This document shows, in pieces, positions 1 to 9,957 of a stretch of 64,000 nucleotides of DNA. The notes beneath the pieces were generated by a model. The model did not search any database. It had not been told where the DNA came from and was given only the letters and a program-made list of their open reading frames with translations. Made by a program: the position numbers and the translations under genes. Each line of letters starts with the position of its first letter. Position 1 is the stretch's first letter. The stretch comes from Algibacter sp. L1A34 (lineage in GTDB: Bacteria > Bacteroidota > Bacteroidia > Flavobacteriales > Flavobacteriaceae): contig NZ_CP047029.1 of NCBI RefSeq assembly GCF_009796805.1, forward strand, positions 558,001 to 622,000. The letters run 5' to 3'.

Positions 1-228
1 GATACCAGTATCTGCACTTGGGCCTTTATCTCCAGCGTTATCAGACATAGGTTCTAAAAAAGGGACATATGCACCTTCAGGATAAGCTCCTACTAACAAT
101 TCCGAAATTTTCTCTGCAGAATTTATTGTTGTTCTATTGTCTGGCGATTCATCTAGAATATCACTACATGAAGTTACCATTAAAAGCGTCACAAAAACAA
201 CGCCTATATTATATTTTATATTTCTCAT
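1..228 (-). CDS. SusD/RagB-family outer-membrane lipoprotein, N-terminal part (cut by window edge)
   Basis: Reading down from an ATG at 228 gives 76 codons open to the window edge. The N-terminus is a lipoprotein signal (MRNIKYNIGVVFVTLL, then a VTSC lipobox) followed by SDILDESPDN, the usual start of mature SusD proteins. It lies 12 bp after the susC stop on the same strand, the normal susC-susD order. SusD proteins are surface lipoproteins that bind the nutrient and cap the SusC channel. The fold and substrate cannot be judged because only the start is present. Confidence 0.85.
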   Translation of the reverse strand, partial: MRNIKYNIGVVFVTLLMVTSCSDILDESPDNRTTINSAEKISELLVGAYPEGAYVPFLEPMSDNAGDKGPSADTGI

Positions 229-240
229 AGTATATTATTA

Positions 241-3200
241 TTAAAATCCAACGTTAAGTGAAAAAGTAAACATTTTAGAAATTGGGTAAGCAACACCACC
301 TGATCTAAAGAACTCAGGATCTTGACCCCCTAATTTTGAATCTGAATAAATTAAAAATGGATTTGTGCTTTGTAAACTCATTCTAACATTAGAAAGGCCT
401 AAACGTTCTGTTACTGGTTTATCCAAAGTATATCCCAATGATATATTTTTCATTCTAATAAAACCACCATCTGCAACTCGTTCCGTAGAATAGTTATAAG
501 CATTATATGCTCTTTCTAATTCATTACTACCGTAAGATTGTATTAAACTAGAAGACGCTATTGTTGGAACATTAGTAATATTCTCATCTCCAGGAGCAAT
601 CCATCTATTAACAAACTCTCTTGGAAATACATCTAAATCATCGTACTCTGAGTCATAAGCTGCGTTTAGTCTAACTTTATTACCGTCAGAAAAAGATACA
701 AAGAAACTAAAATCCCAATTCTTATAAGTGAAGTTATTTGCTAAACCACCTGAAAGGTTTGGTTCTGTTCCACCTTCATATTGCAAATAATCTAAAACGT
801 TATCAGTGTCTTGAAAGTCTATTAAATCGTAAGGTTTAGAAGGATCAAAATCTGGATCTTCCGTTAAAAATGTTGGCAACCCCCATTCGTTTAAACCTTC
901 AAATTTAAAAGAAAACAATGAACCTTTTGGATATCCAACAGCATTCCCTCGTCCTGTTCCTGTTACTAAATCGAATACATTTGCTTCTTGTTTTAAAGAA
1001 GTAACTTCTTGATTAAATTTAGAGATATTAAACCCTGTTTTCCATCTAAAATTATCCGTATCAACATTCACCGTATTCAACTGAAATTCAACACCGTTGG
1101 TTGTCATTTCTGAATTATTCCCTAACTTTATCGACTCTCCACCAATACCTGTTGTTCTAATTAAATCTATTAAATCTTTACCTTTTCTAAAATAGGCATC
1201 AAAATTCATCATGATTCTATTATTAAAGAAACCAATATCTAAACCTAAGTTTAGCTCTAAAGTTTTTTCCCAAGTTAACTCCGTATTTTGTAAATCTTCT
1301 ATATTAATATAGTTTTCACGATCATCATTATAATTCCTATCTGTAATCTGATTTCTAAAAACAGCTAAATTATTGGTAGCATTATTAGCCAACAGAGCTA
1401 CTAGACCATAACTAGGTCTAAACGCTAAACTAGAAATAACATCAGATTTTTTAATAAAATCTTCTTTATCAACATTCCATTTACCACCTATTGTATATGT
1501 TGGTAACCATCTAGAATCTGAAGATTTCCCTGCTCTATTAGACCCTTCGTAATTCCCGGTAAGATTTAATACATATTTTTTTTCAAAATCGTATGTTACA
1601 TTAGCAAAAAATGAAACCTCACGCTGTCTTGTTTCTGAAGAAGAAAAGTATGGATTACCTTCTAAAATTGCTTTTTTCAAAATATCTGGATCTGTAAAAA
1701 CAGTACCACCTCTATCAAACTGATAACCGTAACCTGTATTTTTACTTTCACTTCTATCTGCATAGCGATACTCTTGACCTCCATAAACTCTTAAACCATG
1801 AGCATCATCTTTAAATCTTTTTGTCCAATCCAAAGTATTTCTAAAAGTATAAGTAACTAAGGTGTTTTTTGAGGTTATTAAAAGCCCCCCAACCGGAAGA
1901 ACAACTCTTGCTGGTTCATTTGGTGTGTCTGGATCTGAAAACAAGAATGTATTTTGATCTCGAACAATAGTAGTTTCGTCTGATCTATATGCTGCAGCAA
2001 CATTTGAATTTTCCGTAATTGAATGTTCATTATTTGATGTAGCATAACGCGACGACCCTAAGAAATTATAGGTTAAATTATCATTGATTTTATACTCTGC
2101 CTGGCCTTGAAATTTAAAATCGGAAACATTAATTTCAATACCATTGTTACCTAATTCATCAATAATATTAAATGGTGCCCAGTTATATCTTGAATACTCC
2201 AACTCACCATCGTCATTTCTGGGACGTAACGCTCTACTTGTATTTAAAGCATAACTAAATGGATTAATATCAAAATCTCTTGTATAAGAACCACTAACTA
2301 AATCTTCTTCTCTAGCAAAAGTACCCGGAGCCAATTGATTTCTAATAGAACCTTGTATTTGCGTTGTTATCTTTAACTTATCATCACTTAAGTAATACGT
2401 ATTTCTTAAATTACCAGTAATTCTACGAACACGATCCGCTATAGACCACCCGCCATCTGTATAATATCCTAAAGAAGCATAAGTTGTTGAATTTTCTCCA
2501 CCACCAGAAAAACTTAAACCATGAGTTTGAGTTGGTGCAGCATTAAACAATGTTTTAAACCAATCATGATTAGCTAATTCATATTGTTGTAAAAATTTTG
2601 CTCTCGCCTCAGGTGTGTTTTGTAATTGATACTGTCCTGTACTTTCGTCATAATTATTGATAGCTCTGTACATAATATTATATATACCACCATAACGACC
2701 TTGAAAAGAAGAAGGTAAGTCTAAAAACCCTTTAGATTCCATTTCTCTATAAACAGAAACAGTTTCTTGAGAATTTAATAAATCATAATTAGCATATTTA
2801 GGAACAGCTCTAACCGCATATTCTGAAGTATAATTAAATGTAGGCTTTTGATTTTTTTTACCAGATTTAGTTGTAATTACAACAACTCCATTTAAAGCTC
2901 TTGCTCCATATAAAGCAGTTGCTGAAGCATCTTTTAAAATTTCAAAACTTTCTACATCTGATGCATTTAAACCAGCAACGGCAGAACTTAATAGTGTACT
3001 AGCATCTCCCGAAACTAAATCTGAGACACTCAAGCTAACAATTTCTTCTTGCAGAACACCATCAATAATCCAGATTGGCTTAGTATCTCCCAAAATAGAA
3101 GACGATCCACGAATAGTAATTCGAGGTGCAGCTCCAAAAGTACCAGTAACATTTTGCACACTTACACCTGCTGCTCTACCCTCTAAAGCTCTAGAAATAT

Positions 3201-3609
3201 CGGCAACACCATCGAGCTTAATATCTTTCGCTTTAATAGTTTGTGAGGCCCCTGTAAAAAGCTCTCGCTTCACGTTTTGATATCCCGTGATAACAACTGT
3301 ATCCAAACTTTCCACATCTTCTGTCATTACAACATTAATGATACTAGCATCTTGTACTGTAATAAACTTTGTTGTTAAGCCAACAAAGCTCATTTTTAAT
3401 ACTTCACCAGCTTTAGCCATAATAGCATAGTTCCCATCAAAATCCGAAACAACTCCACGACTACTACCTTTAACTATAACAGTAACTCCCGCTACAGGAA
3501 CTCCATTTGTGTCAGTAATTAAACCTGAAATTGTTTTTTGTTGAGCATAAGAGAACTGATTTGAAAACACTATAAATAGCATTAGCAAACATGTCAATTT
3601 TAATTTCAT
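241..3609 (-). CDS. SusC/RagA-family TonB-dependent outer-membrane transporter
   Basis: 1122 aa, the usual size for SusC proteins. A signal peptide (MKLKLTCLLMLFIVFSNQ, cleaved near FSYAQ) is followed by a carboxypeptidase-regulatory-like domain (KTISGLITD to about residue 90), a TonB-box-like segment (LDTVVITG), a plug domain with RITIRGSSS and GARALNGVVVITTK, and a long beta-barrel ending in phenylalanine. SusC proteins import oligomers through the outer membrane using TonB energy. I start at the ATG at 3609, not at an in-frame codon 24 bases upstream (3633), because the ATG follows the same leader (GACTAA.TCAAATA) as the three other susC genes here and gives a clean signal peptide. It is followed by susD. 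The substrate is unknown. Confidence 0.95.
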   Translation of the reverse strand: MKLKLTCLLMLFIVFSNQFSYAQQKTISGLITDTNGVPVAGVTVIVKGSSRGVVSDFDGNYAIMAKAGEVLKMSFVGLTTKFITVQDASIINVVMTEDVESLDTVVITGYQNVKRELFTGASQTIKAKDIKLDGVADISRALEGRAAGVSVQNVTGTFGAAPRITIRGSSSILGDTKPIWIIDGVLQEEIVSLSVSDLVSGDASTLLSSAVAGLNASDVESFEILKDASATALYGARALNGVVVITTKSGKKNQKPTFNYTSEYAVRAVPKYANYDLLNSQETVSVYREMESKGFLDLPSSFQGRYGGIYNIMYRAINNYDESTGQYQLQNTPEARAKFLQQYELANHDWFKTLFNAAPTQTHGLSFSGGGENSTTYASLGYYTDGGWSIADRVRRITGNLRNTYYLSDDKLKITTQIQGSIRNQLAPGTFAREEDLVSGSYTRDFDINPFSYALNTSRALRPRNDDGELEYSRYNWAPFNIIDELGNNGIEINVSDFKFQGQAEYKINDNLTYNFLGSSRYATSNNEHSITENSNVAAAYRSDETTIVRDQNTFLFSDPDTPNEPARVVLPVGGLLITSKNTLVTYTFRNTLDWTKRFKDDAHGLRVYGGQEYRYADRSESKNTGYGYQFDRGGTVFTDPDILKKAILEGNPYFSSSETRQREVSFFANVTYDFEKKYVLNLTGNYEGSNRAGKSSDSRWLPTYTIGGKWNVDKEDFIKKSDVISSLAFRPSYGLVALLANNATNNLAVFRNQITDRNYNDDRENYINIEDLQNTELTWEKTLELNLGLDIGFFNNRIMMNFDAYFRKGKDLIDLIRTTGIGGESIKLGNNSEMTTNGVEFQLNTVNVDTDNFRWKTGFNISKFNQEVTSLKQEANVFDLVTGTGRGNAVGYPKGSLFSFKFEGLNEWGLPTFLTEDPDFDPSKPYDLIDFQDTDNVLDYLQYEGGTEPNLSGGLANNFTYKNWDFSFFVSFSDGNKVRLNAAYDSEYDDLDVFPREFVNRWIAPGDENITNVPTIASSSLIQSYGSNELERAYNAYNYSTERVADGGFIRMKNISLGYTLDKPVTERLGLSNVRMSLQSTNPFLIYSDSKLGGQDPEFFRSGGVAYPISKMFTFSLNVGF

Positions 3610-3636
3610 AAAATAAATATTTGAGTTAGTCAATCA

Positions 3637-3668
3637 CAAACATCTTAATATAATCTTAAAAAAACAAA
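3637..3668 (-). promoter_or_regulatory. Promoter of the left-hand susC (Bacteroidota type)
   Basis: On the minus strand TTTG (3665-3668) is separated by exactly 20 bp from GATGTTTG (3637-3644), 28 bp before the ATG at 3609. The -7 element departs from TAnnTTTG only in its first base. The three other susC genes in the window have the same N20 spacing and also a non-T first base. Confidence 0.7.
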
Positions 3669-3840
3669 GAAATCTGTTAAAATTTTAACAAAAACGCAGT
3701 ATTTAGTGTTATTTGTAAATTACATATCCATAATTTGTGAAATATTGAAACCACTGCTCAAATAATAACAAAATATTATCAATGCCACAAAGCCTAATTT
3801 TTTAGTGTTTTATTTCTCCATATCAATAAACAAAAGTTCA

Positions 3841-3848
3841 TACTTTTG
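3841..3848 (+). promoter_or_regulatory. -7 promoter element of rnhB
   Basis: TACTTTTG matches the Bacteroidota TAnnTTTG element 14 bp before the ATG at 3862. No clear TTTG is present at the expected upstream distance. It lies inside the longest possible open frame, so it favours the downstream start for rnhB. Confidence 0.5.
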
Positions 3849-3861
3849 GAACAAAAAGAAT

Positions 3862-4461
3862 ATGCTTTTAGCAAATCACTCAAACATCATTTTAGAATGT
3901 GGCACAGACGAAGCTGGACGAGGCTGTTTAGCCGGGCCAGTTACTGCAGCCGCAGTAATTTTACCCAAGAATTTTAAAAACATCATTTTAAACGATTCTA
4001 AACAGCTTAGTGAGAAAAAGCGTGATATTTTAAAACCTATTATAGAAGCACAAGCGTTAACCTTTGCTGTTGCTCATGTTTTTCAAGAAGAAATTGATAT
4101 TATTAATATATTGAATGCTTCCATTTTAGCCATGCACAAATCTATTAAACAACTTGAGCCACAGCCTGAATTTATAATTGTTGATGGAAATAGATTTAAA
4201 CCTTTTAAAGATATTCCCTTTGAAACTATAATTAAAGGAGATGGTAAATATTTAAGCATTGCCGCTGCATCGGTATTAGCAAAAACCGCTCGGGATTTAT
4301 ATATGAACAAAATTCATGAAGAATTCCCAATGTATAATTGGAAACAAAATAAAGGCTACCCTACTAAAGAGCATCGACGAGCTATTAAGGAGTTTGGAAT
4401 TACAAAATATCACAGAAAAACATTTCGTCTTTTACCAGAAGAGTTACAACCTAATACTTAA
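3862..4461 (+). CDS. rnhB: Ribonuclease HII
   Basis: 199 aa. It cleaves the RNA strand of RNA/DNA hybrids and excises misincorporated ribonucleotides. The family's active-site acidic residues are visible: D16 and E17 in [14 protein letters not shown], the Asp of IIVDGNRF and the Asp of [14 protein letters not shown] longer frame begins at 3805, but its extra 19 residues are not typical of the family and a TAnnTTTG element lies within them, so I start at 3862 (MLLANHSN). A lipoprotein gene with its own promoter element follows 100 bp downstream. Confidence 0.96.
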   Translation: MLLANHSNIILECGTDEAGRGCLAGPVTAAAVILPKNFKNIILNDSKQLSEKKRDILKPIIEAQALTFAVAHVFQEEIDIINILNASILAMHKSIKQLEPQPEFIIVDGNRFKPFKDIPFETIIKGDGKYLSIAAASVLAKTARDLYMNKIHEEFPMYNWKQNKGYPTKEHRRAIKEFGITKYHRKTFRLLPEELQPNT

Positions 4462-4535
4462 CTTTATAACCACAAATAAATTCAATTTAACATTTCTAAT
4501 TAGCACTTTTTTAATATTATAAAACCGAAAAATCG

Positions 4536-4543
4536 TAGGTTTG
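4536..4543 (+). promoter_or_regulatory. -7 promoter element of the 809-aa lipoprotein gene
   Basis: TAGGTTTG matches TAnnTTTG exactly and ends 18 bp before the ATG at 4562. No good TTTG lies 17-23 bp upstream, so only the -7 half is supported. Confidence 0.5.
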
Positions 4544-4561
4544 TAAAAATTAATTCATTCC

Positions 4562-6991
4562 ATGCGATTTTTTTCAATAACCCTTTTACTATTTATAACC
4601 TTAAGCTGTACCAACACTAAAAAGAAGCGTACAGACTTAATAGATTTTATCCCAGAAAATAGTCAGGTTATTATAAAGGCGAGAAATGTGGAAAGTTTAC
4701 AAAACAGCATAAATAATAATGAGTTAATCCAGCAGTTTTCAAAATCTAAATATTATCAGAATTTAGAAAGTAAATTCGAAAACTTGTCTGTTTTAAAATC
4801 AAACAGTCCTATACTAGTTTGCTTTTCAAAAGAAAAAAACGATAGTTTAAACTATACGCTTATTACAAAATATCATGATAGTTTATTTATTACAGACTCT
4901 TTACCCAATTATAAAGAAGAGATACTTACTTTAAAAAACAATCACATTTTACAAAGTACGCTTAATGAAAATATATTTTTTAGTACCGTTATTGATAGTG
5001 TTTTTATTGCTTCTTCCTCTAAAAAAACAATTAAAAATACTTTTAACGACTTTACTCTAAATAAAGAACAACAAAGAATTTATAAAAGCACAGACGAGGA
5101 AAACTTATCAATAATTATAAAAGCTGACACAAACATCTTAAAGTCTTTATTTATTGAAGATTCAATTAAACTTAAAACCTTTACTAATTACTTAGCTTTA
5201 GACACCGAACTTAGCCAAAACTCCCTATATTTTAATGGTATAACGAAAGCTACAGATTCTACTAAGAGTTTAATTAATGCTTTTAAAAATACGGTTCCGC
5301 AGGTGAATCAAATTCAAGACATCACCCCCAGTAATAGTGATGCTTTTATTAGTTTTACCTTTAACGATTTTAAAGTTTTTAAAAATAACTTAGCTCTTTT
5401 TAGAAAGCAAGATTCTATTATTACTTCAACTCCTTTATTTGATGAAGTTAACGAAGTTGGAGTAATTTATGAAGAAAAAAAGCGAGCTATAATATTAAAT
5501 TCTTCTGATATTATAGCCACCAAAGATGCTCTGCTAGCAGAACAAAATATAACAGAAACCTATCGAGATGTTTCGATTTACAACTTTAGTAACCCCGATT
5601 TATTTACAAAAATATTCTCGCCTTTAATTTCTACTAATCAAGCCAAATTATATTGCGCTTTAGATCACTTTTTTATTTTTGCTGAAGACTCTGAAATGCT
5701 TCAAAATATTATTTCAAACTATCAAAACAAAACTACATTAAGCACTCGTAATTACTTCAAAGATATACAGAATGAATTAAGCGATGCAGCTTCCATTTTA
5801 ATGGTTATTAATTCAAATAGTTTAGAAAATATTATAGAAAAGAATATAACCGAGGATTTAAATTTAAATCTAGAACCTTATAAAACATCGGCATTACAAT
5901 TTATATATGATAATAATTTTGCACATGTAAACGGTATCATTAAAACAAACAAAGCTAAAGCTGCAGAACAATCGGTTTCCGAAGAATTCAACATAAAACT
6001 CGATGCAGATCTATTAAATACACCACAATTTGTTACAAACCATATTACAAAACAAAAGGACATTGTAGTTCAGGATGTTAAAAATAATTTATATTTAATT
6101 TCTAACAGTGGAAAAATTCAGTGGAAAAAACAACTAAAAGGACCAGTCTTAGGTAAAATTGAACAAATTGATATTTATAAAAACGGAAGATTGCAACTAG
6201 CTTTTGCAACACCAAATCGTGTTTATCTTTTAGATAGAAAAGGAAAAGATGTTACTCAATTTCCAATAAAATTTAATGATGCTATCACGCAACCTCTTTC
6301 GGTTTTTGATTATGACAAAAACAAACGCTATCGCTTACTAGTTACTCAAAGTGAAAATGTTTTAATGTACGATACTAAAGGAAAAGTTGTAAAAGGGTTT
6401 AAATTTAAATCGGCACAAAATACCATCATTTCTCAGCCTCAACATTTTAGAATAGGAAACAAAGACTATATTGCAATTAAAACTTTAGGTAAACTTTTAA
6501 TATTAGACAGAGTTGGAAAAACTCGTGTTACTCCAAAAACAAAACTGTCATTTTCTGCCAAACCTATTTACATGTATCTTAGTAAATTTACAACCACCAC
6601 TAATAAAGGCGACCTAATAAGCATTGATACAAAAGGAAACACGACAACAAAAAACATAAACTTATCAGCCCAACACAATATAGCGACAACCAGTAAAACA
6701 TTGGTTTATCAATCGGAAAATAAATTAACGATTAGAAATAAAACTATAAATTTAGATTACGGAAATTATGCCGATGCAGAAATATTTTATTTAAACAATA
6801 AAATCTACGTATCCGTAACCGATATCCAATCTCAAAAAACATATTTATTTGATAGCCAGGCTAAATTATTACCTAACTTTCCTGTGTATGCAAATTCTAA
6901 AATAGACTTCGCGAACAGTGATAAAGACCAAAATTTAGAATTTGTAACTAAAGGAGATTCTAATTCTGTGTTACTTTATCAAATTAATTAA
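4562..6991 (+). CDS. Large lipoprotein of unknown function
   Basis: 809 aa. The N-terminus is a lipoprotein signal (MRFFSITLLLFITLSC) with the cysteine at about residue 16. The rest has no transmembrane segment. Roughly residues 30-480 alternate short strands and polar loops. From about residue 500 the sequence repeats blocks of the form ILDRxGK..V and LLDRKGKDV..FP (for example VYLLDRKGKDVTQFPIKF, LMYDTKGKVVKGF, LLILDRVGKTRV, TYLFDSQAKLLPNFP), which suggests a beta-propeller-like C-terminal half. I do not recognise a named family. It sits between rnhB and a nucleoid-associated protein, neither of which indicates a function. Lysine and asparagine content is high, as in its neighbours. Confidence 0.8.
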   Translation: MRFFSITLLLFITLSCTNTKKKRTDLIDFIPENSQVIIKARNVESLQNSINNNELIQQFSKSKYYQNLESKFENLSVLKSNSPILVCFSKEKNDSLNYTLITKYHDSLFITDSLPNYKEEILTLKNNHILQSTLNENIFFSTVIDSVFIASSSKKTIKNTFNDFTLNKEQQRIYKSTDEENLSIIIKADTNILKSLFIEDSIKLKTFTNYLALDTELSQNSLYFNGITKATDSTKSLINAFKNTVPQVNQIQDITPSNSDAFISFTFNDFKVFKNNLALFRKQDSIITSTPLFDEVNEVGVIYEEKKRAIILNSSDIIATKDALLAEQNITETYRDVSIYNFSNPDLFTKIFSPLISTNQAKLYCALDHFFIFAEDSEMLQNIISNYQNKTTLSTRNYFKDIQNELSDAASILMVINSNSLENIIEKNITEDLNLNLEPYKTSALQFIYDNNFAHVNGIIKTNKAKAAEQSVSEEFNIKLDADLLNTPQFVTNHITKQKDIVVQDVKNNLYLISNSGKIQWKKQLKGPVLGKIEQIDIYKNGRLQLAFATPNRVYLLDRKGKDVTQFPIKFNDAITQPLSVFDYDKNKRYRLLVTQSENVLMYDTKGKVVKGFKFKSAQNTIISQPQHFRIGNKDYIAIKTLGKLLILDRVGKTRVTPKTKLSFSAKPIYMYLSKFTTTTNKGDLISIDTKGNTTTKNINLSAQHNIATTSKTLVYQSENKLTIRNKTINLDYGNYADAEIFYLNNKIYVSVTDIQSQKTYLFDSQAKLLPNFPVYANSKIDFANSDKDQNLEFVTKGDSNSVLLYQIN

Positions 6992-7042
6992 CCAATTCTT
7001 TTAGTTTAAGACTCAAACTATTCTACCTAAAAAAACACACTC

Positions 7043-8092
7043 ATGATTACAAGAAAAAATGCCGAAATTTCAAAATTCATCATACATAAAGTTGGGAATA
7101 AATTTAACGATACTAAAAACGCCTTTTCGGATAAAGTCGTTGAGTTTGACGAAGCAAGTTACGAGCTAATGTTACCATTTCTACTCCGCCCCTTTGGAAG
7201 TCTAGTACAGAGTTATCGTTTTAACCACCATGCAAATATTACCTTAAACGAAATAAACAGTTACAGCTCTCAAATGTTTAATGATGAAGAAGCCTTTGTA
7301 GAAGTTTCTAAACACATTGTAACACACTTATACGAACAATCTAGTTCGGCACAAATAAAAACAGGGGACGTTTTAGTTGTGATGTTTGAAGGGATAGAAT
7401 TTAGAGATATCACCACAAATGCTATTGGTATTTTTAAAATTGAAAGTAAAGTAAACTTCTTTCAAACGTATTTAGAAAACAATAATTATGACGTTTTAGT
7501 ACAAAACGGAATAAGCTCCAAAAAGGTTGACAAAGGCTGCTTAATCTTAAATCAATCTGATGGTGAAGGCAATATTATTTTAACTGTAGACAACAACAGT
7601 TACGATGCTGCATATTGGCTTAATCACTTTTTAAACATTAAATATGCCGATGATGCTAACAACCATACCCAACAATATATTGAGCTTTGCAAAGAGTTTT
7701 CTACCGAGGTTTTAAAACCGAATTATGGTGCGAAAGAACAAAATAGTTTTATAGCAAAATCTATCGACTTTTTTAAAGAAAACGAAATAGTAAGTGTTGA
7801 TCGTTTTAAAGATGAATTATTTGAAGAGGATAAACATAAAAAAGAATTCGATACCTTTAAAAAAGAATTTGAAGGCGAACAAAGTTATATTATAAGAAAC
7901 CAATTTGATGTTGCCGAAGCAGTAGTTACCAAAGAAAAACGAAAAATAAAAACCGATATTAAACTAGATACTAACATACAAATTAAACTAGATATTGATG
8001 CGCCCGATGCCTCGGAAGAATATCTGGAACGTGGTTATGATGAAGAAAAGAAGATGCACTATTACAAAGTGTTTTTTAATGAAGAAACATAG
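7043..8092 (+). CDS. Nucleoid-associated protein, NdpA/YejK family
   Basis: 349 aa, the usual length of the 37-kDa nucleoid-associated family. The family pattern is visible: an N-terminal block with FIIHKVGNK, the central SSSAQIKTGDVLVVMFEG and IGIFKIESK, and a C-terminal YDEEKKMHYYKVFF. Relatives bind DNA or sit in the nucleoid and their exact role is not well defined. The gene begins 51 bp after the lipoprotein and ends before a strong bidirectional terminator, so the two may be co-transcribed. Confidence 0.88.
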   Translation: MITRKNAEISKFIIHKVGNKFNDTKNAFSDKVVEFDEASYELMLPFLLRPFGSLVQSYRFNHHANITLNEINSYSSQMFNDEEAFVEVSKHIVTHLYEQSSSAQIKTGDVLVVMFEGIEFRDITTNAIGIFKIESKVNFFQTYLENNNYDVLVQNGISSKKVDKGCLILNQSDGEGNIILTVDNNSYDAAYWLNHFLNIKYADDANNHTQQYIELCKEFSTEVLKPNYGAKEQNSFIAKSIDFFKENEIVSVDRFKDELFEEDKHKKEFDTFKKEFEGEQSYIIRNQFDVAEAVVTKEKRKIKTDIKLDTNIQIKLDIDAPDASEEYLERGYDEEKKMHYYKVFFNEET

Positions 8093-8111
8093 ATTATAGT
8101 TAAAATTAACC

Positions 8112-8155
8112 AATAAAAAAGTGGCTTTCCTAAAAAGAAAAGCCACTTTTTTATT
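8112..8155. terminator. Bidirectional Rho-independent terminator
   Basis: Perfect inverted repeat AATAAAAAAGTGGCTTT (8112-8128) and its complement (8139-8155) around a 10-base loop, with A- and T-runs on the two sides. It lies between the convergent ends of the nucleoid-associated protein gene and argS and can serve both. Confidence 0.9.
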
Positions 8156-8181
8156 GATATAAACTTAAGGTTTTAACGTTA

Positions 8182-9957
8182 TTACATACGTTCTGGAACT
8201 TGAATTCCTAATAATAAGAATGCGTTTTTTATAGTATTTGCAACAGTGTTTGATAGTTGTACTCTTAATTGCTTTTCGATATCATTATCGGCTCCTAAAA
8301 TAGATACATTTTGGTAAAATGAATTAAATTCTTTCACCAAATCGTATGTGTAATTAGCAATTAAAGCAGGACTGTGTTGCTCTGCAGCATTTTGTATAAT
8401 CTCTGGAAATAATTGTAATTGCTTAATTAATTCTTTTTCTTTTGGATGTAAATCTGTACTTTTTAAATCTGTTTTTTCTAAATCTGCTTTTCTTAGAATA
8501 GATTGAATTCTTGCATACGTATATTGAATAAATGGCCCTGTATCTCCTTGAAAATCAATAGATTCTTTTGGATCGAATAAAATACGTTTTTTTGGATCTA
8601 CTTTTAAAATATGATATTTTAATGCACCCAGACCTATTATTTTATAAAGTTCTTCTTTTTCAGTTTCAGAATAACCATCAAGCTTTCCTAATTCCTCAGA
8701 AATTTCACCAGCCGTTTTAGCCATTTCTTCAACTAATTCATCAGCATCAACAACAGTTCCTTCACGGCTTTTCATTTTTCCGCTAGGTAAATCTACCATA
8801 CCATAACTTAAATGATATAGATTATCTGCCCAATCGAATCCTAGTTTCTTCAGAATTAAAAACAACACTTTAAAATGATAATCTTGTTCGTTTCCTACGG
8901 TGTAAACCATACCACCAACATCAGGAAAATCCTTTATACGTTGTATAGCTGTCCCAATATCTTGAGTCATGTAGACTGCTGTACCGTCCGATCGCTGTAC
9001 TATTTTTTTATCAAGACCATCCTCGGTTAAATCACACCAAACCGATCCATCTTCCTCTTTTACAAAAACACCTGACTTAAGGCCTTGCTCTACAAATTCT
9101 TTCCCTAATAAATAGGTGTTACTTTCGTAATATAAGGTATCAAAATCGACGCCTAAGTTTTTATAGGTTACATTAAAACCTTCGTAAACCCAGCTATTCA
9201 TTTCTTTCCAAAGCTCAACGACTTCCTCATCACCAGCTTCCCATTTTAAAAGCATACTTTGCGCTTCAATCAAAATTGGAGCATTCTTTTTTGCATCTTC
9301 TTCAGAGCTTCCGTTAGAAATTAACTCTTGAATTTCTTTTTTATATTCTTGGTCGAATTTAACGTAGTAGTTTCCTACCAATTTATCACCTTTTAACCCC
9401 GTAGACTGAGGAGTTTCACCTTCGCCAAACTTCTGCCAAGCCAACATACTTTTACAAATATGGATACCTCGATCGTTTATAATTTGAGTTTTATATACTT
9501 TTTTACCCGAAGCCTTTAAAATTTCGGCAACACTATACCCTAAAAGGTTGTTTCTTACGTGACCTAAATGAAGTGGTTTATTTGTGTTAGGTGAAGAATA
9601 CTCTACCATAACCGCTTTTTCATCTTCTTTTAAAGAAACCAAACCATAAGTTGTTTCCCCTTTTATATTATTGAAAAAATCGATGAAATACGAATCGCTA
9701 ATTTCAATATTCAAAAAGCCTTTAACAACATTAAAAGCCTTTACATTACTAATATTATCTACCAAATAGTTACCGATAGTTTCACCTATTTGCACAGGAT
9801 TTCCTTTTACAAAACGTAACATAGGAAATACAACAACCGTAATATCGCCAGCAAATTCTTTTCTTGTTGCTTGAAATTCTACGGTTTCTAATTCTACTTT
9901 ATATGAAGATAAAACGGCTTGTTTTACTTGATTTGATAAGGTTTCTTGAAGATTCAT
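8182..9957 (-). CDS. argS: Arginyl-tRNA synthetase
   Basis: 591 aa class I synthetase that charges tRNA-Arg. The N-terminal additional domain (about residues 1-110) is followed by SSPNTNKPLHLGHVRNN, whose HLGH is the HIGH signature, and by GKMKSREGT (near residue 390) in the place of the KMSKS loop, as is common for ArgRS. The anticodon-binding DALR domain ends the protein (RVQLSNTVANTIKNAFLLLGIQVPERM). It stands alone between the shared terminator downstream and a long non-coding gap upstream. Confidence 0.98.
   Translation of the reverse strand: MNLQETLSNQVKQAVLSSYKVELETVEFQATRKEFAGDITVVVFPMLRFVKGNPVQIGETIGNYLVDNISNVKAFNVVKGFLNIEISDSYFIDFFNNIKGETTYGLVSLKEDEKAVMVEYSSPNTNKPLHLGHVRNNLLGYSVAEILKASGKKVYKTQIINDRGIHICKSMLAWQKFGEGETPQSTGLKGDKLVGNYYVKFDQEYKKEIQELISNGSSEEDAKKNAPILIEAQSMLLKWEAGDEEVVELWKEMNSWVYEGFNVTYKNLGVDFDTLYYESNTYLLGKEFVEQGLKSGVFVKEEDGSVWCDLTEDGLDKKIVQRSDGTAVYMTQDIGTAIQRIKDFPDVGGMVYTVGNEQDYHFKVLFLILKKLGFDWADNLYHLSYGMVDLPSGKMKSREGTVVDADELVEEMAKTAGEISEELGKLDGYSETEKEELYKIIGLGALKYHILKVDPKKRILFDPKESIDFQGDTGPFIQYTYARIQSILRKADLEKTDLKSTDLHPKEKELIKQLQLFPEIIQNAAEQHSPALIANYTYDLVKEFNSFYQNVSILGADNDIEKQLRVQLSNTVANTIKNAFLLLGIQVPERM

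Noticed and set aside
4316-4522. Overlapping 68-codon frame at the end of rnhB
   Set aside because: It is out of frame within rnhB for nearly half its length and then runs into AT-rich non-coding DNA; no family resemblance.
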